Source of the DNA: Onthophagus taurus
Taxonomy: Eukaryota > Arthropoda > Insecta > Coleoptera > Scarabaeidae
Assembly (NCBI RefSeq): GCF_036711975.1
Contig: NC_091976.1
Span: 31,558,001-31,622,000, forward strand
Length of the DNA stretch: 64,000 nucleotides
Direction: 5' to 3'
The first letter of the stretch is position 1, and the number at the start of each line of letters is the position of its first letter. Positions 57,816 to 64,000 of the stretch are shown one piece after another. The notes beneath the pieces were generated by a model. That model had not been told where the DNA came from and ran no database searches. It worked only from the letters and a program-made list of their open reading frames with translations. The translations under genes and the position numbers were made by a program.

Positions 57816-60800
57816 TTATTTTGTAATCGTGCCTGTTGATGTCGTAAAAGACGAAACACGTGTCGCACCGAATTTATATATAAAAAATACATCGTTTAAG
57901 CCAAGAATTTCCTTGCGTTTTTTAACCTTTTCATTTTGCATTCAAACGACGAATCTGGAAAATATTTTAGCATTACGTGTTAGATATTGTTTGTAAATAA
58001 AACTTCTTCTGTTTTAATAATAGGCAATACAAAATGCAAAATGGTTTACCTATGGGTTCTTCCATATCGGGGATCCTTTCAGACATTTATGTTGATCACA
58101 TAGAATAAGAACTATTTATAGATAAACATAAACTTTTTGTAAGTGACATTGATTTCTATACACGTTATGTCGATCGTTTATAAAGGTAATTCTGCAAAAT
58201 TTAAAGCACTACTTAATTTAATTAATAACCTAAGCTCATTAGAATTTACAACAGAAATTGAAATTAACTTTTTGAATCTGACCCTTCAAAGAAATTTGAG
58301 TAGGAATTTAATTGAGTTCAACATCTTCAGGAAGCCGACTTTCACTGATAATGTGATTCTTATTGTTGTAGGCAACACAAATACGCCAATTTTAGATTTC
58401 TGTTGAACAGAATTTACAACATACCTTAATTCACAAAGGCTATTAAATGAGATTAAAACCATTGTAAAAATAGGTTTAAATAATGGCTACCAGACACAAG
58501 AGATTCAACATATATACAACCTGGTTCACTCTTCTAAAATAATCAACCTAATTTATCCTCATTGCAAAACTAGAACTAACTAATTGAATATAAAATGAAA
58601 AAGAGTTTAAATAAGTTCAATCTGACCCCTGCCTTTGTCTCCAACAATAAAATGTACAACAGTTTAGTTAATAATAAATCAAAAAAGAGATGTGAGGATC
58701 AGAGTGGCGTGTATCAAATTAATTGTCCAGAATGCGATAAAATAGACCGGTAGAAATCTGTACACTCGTTTTAGGGAACACATTACCAAAGCTAACTCTT
58801 CAGTTTACAAACATATACAAAGTCACAATCACAATATACAATTTCAAAATGTTAAGCTAATTAAAAATTTAAAGAAATCACATGAATTAGACCTTTATGA
58901 GGAACTTCACATTAATAAAAATAAAGATAAAAACAATAAACTTTCATTCATTTAACATTCTGAATCTTCTTATAAATTATAATGTTCACTTTTATTTTTT
59001 GACTTCTAAACCTATTTTCAAATTTAATTTATAACCATCCTACTCTTTCTCAGAATTTCTCCGTCTTGTTCAATACATTCATGCATAGTCAATTCATTTC
59101 TTTTACACCTTTGATTCACTTACTTATTGGTTGCTCACATATTTTGTAAGTAGATTTTTTAAAAATTATATTTTATAATGTGTTCTATAATATGGTCTTG
59201 TAAAGTCTTTATAAAATTCATTTTGATGGTTTATATATCCACGTGGTTTTTTCAAAAAAGGAATTTTTTAACGATGAAGTAAGTCCCCATTTTTGGTATC
59301 ACGCTGCTCTGATCTAATATTTTTCAATTATTTTATAGAAATTCTTCGATGATATTTAATTAAATTTTAAGCAATTATTTCTACAAAAATAAACGCTCCC
59401 TTCAGGTTTAAATTTTGAGTTTGGATGATATTTTGCAGCCCTTTTCGAATTGTTTTAACTTGTAACATGCCTAAAATAATAAATAATAAGCATGAACCCT
59501 CATCATTAACTTTTGACGATAAATATATTTTTTGAATTTTTTAAAAGAATTTTTTAAGAATGTTTAAAGGGATTTTGAATGTTAATTTCAATAATAATCT
59601 TATACAGGGTGTTCATTTCAAAACTTTCCACCTTAATTTCTGTAAATCCGGAAGTTTAAAAAGAAAATCGCTGAAATAGGTAAAGAATAAAACCAAGGGG
59701 GACAACTTTTTATGCAAAAATTGACTCACTCACTTCAACCCCCCGCCGCCAGAAACCAGCCCCTTAAAAATCTTAAATGGAAAGGGGTGTCAAGTGATAC
59801 CTCATTTTAAAGGTCTTTTAAGGTATAGTCTCCGATATTTCTGGTGGTTTTTATGGCCCTCAGAAATAGTAGTGGCAGTAATTATCACCCGGAAAAAGTA
59901 CCTGGACATGATTTATGATAGGTCCTCCTAGGGAACTAGGTCCAGGGACGCACTTCTTTTTTATTTTATTTTAAATTCAACAAAATAAAACAGAAATGTA
60001 GTAAATAATATAAATTTACTTATACTTAAATGATTTTACAAAAAAAAGCAAGTATTAATTTATAATATAAAAATTAAAACATATTTTTTATGATTATCTT
60101 TGAATTAGTGTGAAAAGATAATAAATTTTATAATAATAATCATAAATTATTTAAGCAAATGTACTTTTTAGATAGATTTAAATAAATTGTTGTATTTTCA
60201 CACAAAGTAATGATATTTAAGTTTTTAAATATTATGTTATTGAAATTTTCGTTAACAACTCACGCCAGAGTTTGGGGTTCGTAAACTACCTGTATACAAC
60301 CCAATCTTTGTTCGTTATATGACTGCAATTAAGTCATAAAAACCACCAGAAATATCGGAAACTATGCTACATGTTAGTATTTATTTTATTTAAATTGCTC
60401 GATTTTGACAATGATATACCTACGTTGGCTAGCTTGCCTGGCGTCTGTCAGAGATATTTAGAAAAAACGATTTCTGTTTCATTTTTCTTTTCTTTTAGGT
60501 TTATTTGGTTATTACTTAAACAACTTTTAACTGCTTGAAACGTTCTATTTTATTTTCAGTTATTTAATTATGTACAAAAACTTTTTGCAGAGAAAATCAA
60601 CTTAATCAAAGTTCAAAGAGTTGTCCATTATTAGCTAAACAATGGTACAACCGTTATTCCTTGCGGAGTGAGTCAATTTTTGCAAGTTGTCCCCCTTGGT
60701 TTTATTCTTTACCTACTTCAGCGATTTTTTAAACTTCCGGATTTACAGAAATTGAGGTGGAAAGTTTTGAAATGAACACCCTGTATAACTTCTTTATATC

Positions 60801-60880
60801 ATAACTTCTCTTACAATGTGTATTTTAATCTTTAGTCGTGCCAGAAGAAGGACACGTTGGTGTTCATTGATTTAATTTTT
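57816..60880 (+). pseudogene. Penelope-like element, decayed, with GIY-YIG remnant
   Basis: Terminal-repeat-like text at 57830-57880 (gtaaaagacgaaacacgtgt) and again near 60833 (cgtgccagaagaaggacacg). Plus-strand reverse transcriptase near 58030-58130 reads QNGLPMGSSISGILSDIYVD, followed by INFLNLTLQRN and FRKPTFTD (58260-58350), all Penelope signatures. Near 58690-58800 a shifted reading gives YQINCPECDKI and LYTRFREH, a broken GIY-YIG-type endonuclease region. Stops and frame changes throughout. A separate DNA element (59605-60783) sits inside it. Confidence 0.65.
59605..60783. mobile_element. Non-autonomous inverted-repeat element, 1179 bp
   Basis: Ends TA-cagggtgttcatttcaaa and the complement tttgaaatgaacaccctg-TA. 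Arms of about 130 bp are inverted copies (shared gtaaatccggaagtttaaaa and accaagggggacaactt). The centre is AT-rich and non-coding. Confidence 0.88.
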
Positions 60881-61413
60881 TATAATCACATAAACGATGA
60901 TGAAATCAATTTTCAACTAAAATAGAACTAGAAAGTTTCGGTTTTTGTTAATTGCTAGTAATCTAGGTGAGTATCAATCATTGATATCAGTATTGATTGA
61001 TCATTGGAGAGAGGAAAATTTGCTTTGATTTGATGTTTTTTTAATACTTTGAAAATGTCATCAACTTTATAGGATAAAACCCGATTAATGAGACAGTTAA
61101 ATTAAAAAACAATTTATTTCATGTTCAGGTTGTATGTATAACAAATTACATTGTATTTATAATTAATTTTTAAATATTTGATCAATTAATTTTGTTCTTT
61201 GATAAATACTGAGCTTAATACTATAAATAGGTACACATAATCGATAGTAAAAATTATTTTATTAAAAATATGAATATTGCAAGAAACTTTTAACTTTGAG
61301 ATTCCATTTAAAATTGGTTAAAAGTTCTTTCTTATTCTATTTTGTTAAAAAAAATTGATTATGACATAATATGGCACATTTTCTTTTGTAAGTAATCCAA
61401 AAATTGATTATAT
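60881..61413. other. Intergenic DNA downstream of the receptor kinase gene
   Basis: Contains the 30-bp repeat taatctaggtgagtatcaat (60959) and a trace resembling the CTAG satellite (agaactagaaagtttcgg, 60923). It probably includes the 3' untranslated region of the kinase gene. No gene seen. Confidence 0.45.
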
Positions 61414-62838
61414 TTAAGCCATAATAACATCTCTTTCCCAATCCCTACTAACACTATTCACATAATGATGTTCTTGATTCTTATTTTTCTCATCAACATT
61501 CACAAAACTATTAATGTTTTTATTCTGTGGCATATTAACATAATTATCTTTAGTTTTTATATCATCGGTAATCAAAGGCATCTTATTATAACTCGGATTA
61601 GAAAAACTCGGTATCTCTTCGGGTTCCGGAGAATTAGGTTTCGATAAATTATCCAAATCCCTTAAATTTAACATCGGCGTCATTTCCAAACATTCCTTTT
61701 CATTTTGACGTTTTTTGTTGATGTCATCGAATGTGAATACTTCGCCGTCTTTCAATGTTCTTGGACTGAAAATGTGCCCTGGTTTCATTAACAAATAGGG
61801 TTGACCTGGAATTGGACTCGAAATTCCGGAGTCGTAATTAACGTATTGGGGTGTTGATAAACTTTGGAAATCGGTGGGACTCGCCATTTTAAGATAATCA
61901 CTTTGAATGTCTTCGAAAAGTTTTGTGTTCATTTTTAAATATGGGTCGTTTAAGTCGATGTAGTACTACAAAAAAGAATTAGTAATAATAATAATAATAA
62001 AAAGAAGTATTTTTTTAGTTACTCTTAAAACTGATTGTTCTAATAAGTTTCCAATGCGTTCTGTTAATTTAGTGAATGTTGGTCTTAACATTGGTTTTTT
62101 ATCCCAGCAATCCGACATTACATCATATCTAAATAAAAAAAATTAATTTTTTTGAAATTTATAGCTTAATTAATTACATTTCCGGTGTTGCATAAGGTGG
62201 ACATTCCATCCTATATCCATTTACTAATTTATGATAAAGTTTTTCATCTGCTTCCATTCCAGGATATGGAGTTTTCGCCAAAGAGAATAACTCCCACATC
62301 ACAATTCCAAAAGACCAAACGTCTGATTGAGTTGAGAATACACGATCTGTTATAGACTCAATTGCCATCCATTTAATCGGTAAAGGGCTCTAAAAATTGA
62401 TTTAATTTTAATAACGCATACATTATTTTTAATTTTGTACTAACGTTATGTTGCTTTTTGTAATTATCGTCTTTATACATTTGTTTAGCCAACCCAAAAT
62501 CGCAAATCTTTATGATGTTATTATCGGATAACAAAATATTTCGTGCGGCTAAATCGCCGTGAAGAACTTTCCTCGAAGCTAAATACTCCATTCCCCTAGC
62601 AACTTGAAAAGCCCAAGTTATTAAATCTTTGGTGCAAATCGGTTTGATTTTTCCTTTGTAATCCCCTTTATAATTCGATCTCCATTCAGGTTGAACGCTG
62701 TTGTTACTTGTTAGTGGCTCATCATGCCCAGTTGGGGTCATACAAACCGTCGTTGTTGCTGTGTATTGGGTTCGAGCTGTTGTGTTATTGTAATTATCGC
62801 GGTAATCTTGCATATCACTCGGGTTATTCGTATCTTGA
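61414..62838 (-). CDS. PDGFR/VEGFR-type receptor tyrosine kinase, 3' part (Pvr-like)
   Basis: Last four exons in the window, minus strand: 62838-62445, 62389-62178, 62128-62023, 61965-61414; GT-AG, frame intact to the stop. Upstream exons lie outside. The first begins in the kinase-insert region (Thr/Asn-rich), then the C-lobe: [29 protein letters not shown], activation loop [47 protein letters not shown], and [12 protein letters not shown]. The split kinase with a long insert is typical of the PDGFR/VEGFR class; in insects the member is Pvr, which controls cell migration and blood-cell survival. The catalytic loop reads HGDLAARN rather than the usual HRDLAARN. The tail (about 180 residues) has many tyrosine docking motifs. 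Assignment to Pvr is likely, not certain. Confidence 0.85.
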
Positions 62839-63590
62839 CTGTTAAGAAAAAATAATTAAAAATAATAGTTATTTATATTACAAGTGGGCTAGAAATATAT
62901 GTAATCACTCCAGTACTGTAATTATGTTTTAGCCCACGTGTGATATACAACATTTTATTTTATCTACAACTGCTAAAAATTACAAATTATAAAAATATTT
63001 TGAAATTGGACCACGTTATGCATCACTTGACTAAGCGATAAATAAACAATGTTGAGAAAAACGGGATTTTCGTTTTCATCTCTCCAAAAATATGACTTCT
63101 CAGAATAGACAGGCTCAAACTATTGAAAATTGTTTGATGCCTATCTCGTGTAAAAATTTTTGAAGAAAATTATGTATTGGATTTTGTATTTTTCAACTTT
63201 TTTTCTATTTTATATAGAATTTAAGTGTAACTAGTTTCGGCCCTTGGCCATCTTCAGAGACCCTACAAATAGATTAACATCCCTCATCCTATCCATTTTA
63301 CACACAAGTTTCTTAATATTTCTTTTTGTTTTGTTAAAAAAGATCACATATCAAAGTCGAAATCAGATTATTAATTACTAATTTACAAAATTAAAGTTTA
63401 AAAAGTTGTAAAATACAATTAAGTAAAATATGTAATTAAGGACGCTCGAAAGTTGGGGAAATTCAAGAATCATCATGTGGCTTAAAGATCGACGATTTTT
63501 TTTTAATCAATGTGAAATGAAAAGAAAGTGCTGAAAAGTGACTAAAACTAGATTAACTTCAGTTATAAAACTTCTATTATATGATAACTA
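62839..63590. repeat. Non-coding DNA with repeat fragments
   Basis: Presumably an intron of the receptor kinase gene. It holds a short hairpin (agtgggcta / tagcccacgt, 62882-62940), a Penelope-like terminal-repeat trace (agtttcggcccttggccatc, 63231) and copy 3 of the dispersed repeat (attcaagaatcatcatgtgg, 63461). No exon recognised. Confidence 0.55.
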
Positions 63591-63603
63591 ACTTCAAGTT
63601 TAA

Positions 63604-64000
63604 AATGTCAACCTCAATTTTGACATATTTGTAATCTTCATTAAAAATCCTTTAAAATGAGTACAAACACGACATATTTATCTTCAATATTAATGAAGTT
63701 ATGGTCAACTTCCGGTTAAGAATGTCAACGTCAATTTTGACATATTTGTAATGGTCGTGAAATATATTTGGTTGTAATCTTCATTAAAAATCCTTTAAAA
63801 TGAGTACAAACACGACATATTTATCTTCAATATTAATGAAGTTATGGTCAACTTCCGGTTAAGAATGTCAACGTCAATTTTGACATATTTGTAATGGTCG
63901 TGAAAAATCCTTTAAAATGAGTCCAAACATGATACGTTTAATTCTAATATTACTCGAGATATAAACAACTTCCGATTTGAAATGTCAATGTCATTTTGAC
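63604..64000. repeat. Tandem repeat running off the window
   Basis: Unit start atgtcaacgtcaattttgac or a variant at about 63605, 63722, 63864 and 63981, so alternating spacings of 117, 142 and 117 bp. Shared text: aaaatgagtacaaacacgac and atattaatgaagttatggtc. The 25-bp difference comes from an extra aatatatttggttgtaatct segment. Confidence 0.85.

Noticed and set aside
1-64000. tRNA, rRNA or other structured RNA genes
   Set aside because: None was recognised by eye; a tRNAscan-SE and Infernal run would be decisive, so absence is not claimed.

Overview
This is a 64 kb piece of an insect nuclear genome, most likely a beetle. The order is inferred, not proven. The DNA is AT-rich and the genes have short GT-AG introns. 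It carries many mobile elements (Tc1/mariner, Jockey-like, RTE-like, CR1-like and Penelope-like) and several distinct satellite families. No prokaryotic, plasmid or viral gene was recognised.

From 5.2 to 42.6 kb lies a tandem cluster of seven acid lipase genes (gastric/lysosomal lipase family, alpha/beta hydrolases), all on the minus strand, called lipases 1 to 7 here. Six have complete reading frames once spliced (388 to 406 residues), each with a signal peptide and a Ser-Asp-His triad. Lipase 4 has a damaged exon junction and may be a pseudogene. Lipase 3 is complete but unusual around the nucleophile and oxyanion hole. Intron positions differ between copies and split them into lipases 1-4 and 5-7. 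A 108-bp lipase fragment sits beside lipase 3. Their likely job is digestion or storage of dietary lipid outside cells or in lysosomes.

Between these genes are repeats: an alternating two-monomer satellite (about 0.48-2.18 and 27.4-33.2 kb), a strongly palindromic CTAG-rich satellite (6.8-9.4 and 10.2-11.9 kb), a degenerate short-unit minisatellite (9.4-10.1, 13.7-14.2, 16.9-17.5 kb) and a purine-rich satellite with a unit of about 335 bp (35.8-39.1 kb). A nearly complete Jockey-like retrotransposon (28018-32115) is inserted in the first satellite with a perfect 12-bp target duplication.

From 42.6 to 47.1 kb is a nest of LINE fragments bracketed by a 45-bp direct repeat. From 48.2 to 54.5 kb is a plus-strand gene for mitochondrial apoptosis-inducing factor (AIF/AIFM1 family, 673 residues). 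Its 4.1-kb intron is filled with mobile elements. From 55.7 to 60.9 kb are inverted-repeat DNA elements and a decayed Penelope-like element. The 3' part of a PDGFR/VEGFR-type receptor tyrosine kinase gene (61414-62838, minus) encodes the C-lobe of a split kinase domain and a tail rich in tyrosine docking motifs; its 5' exons lie beyond the window. The right end (63.6-64 kb) enters another tandem repeat.
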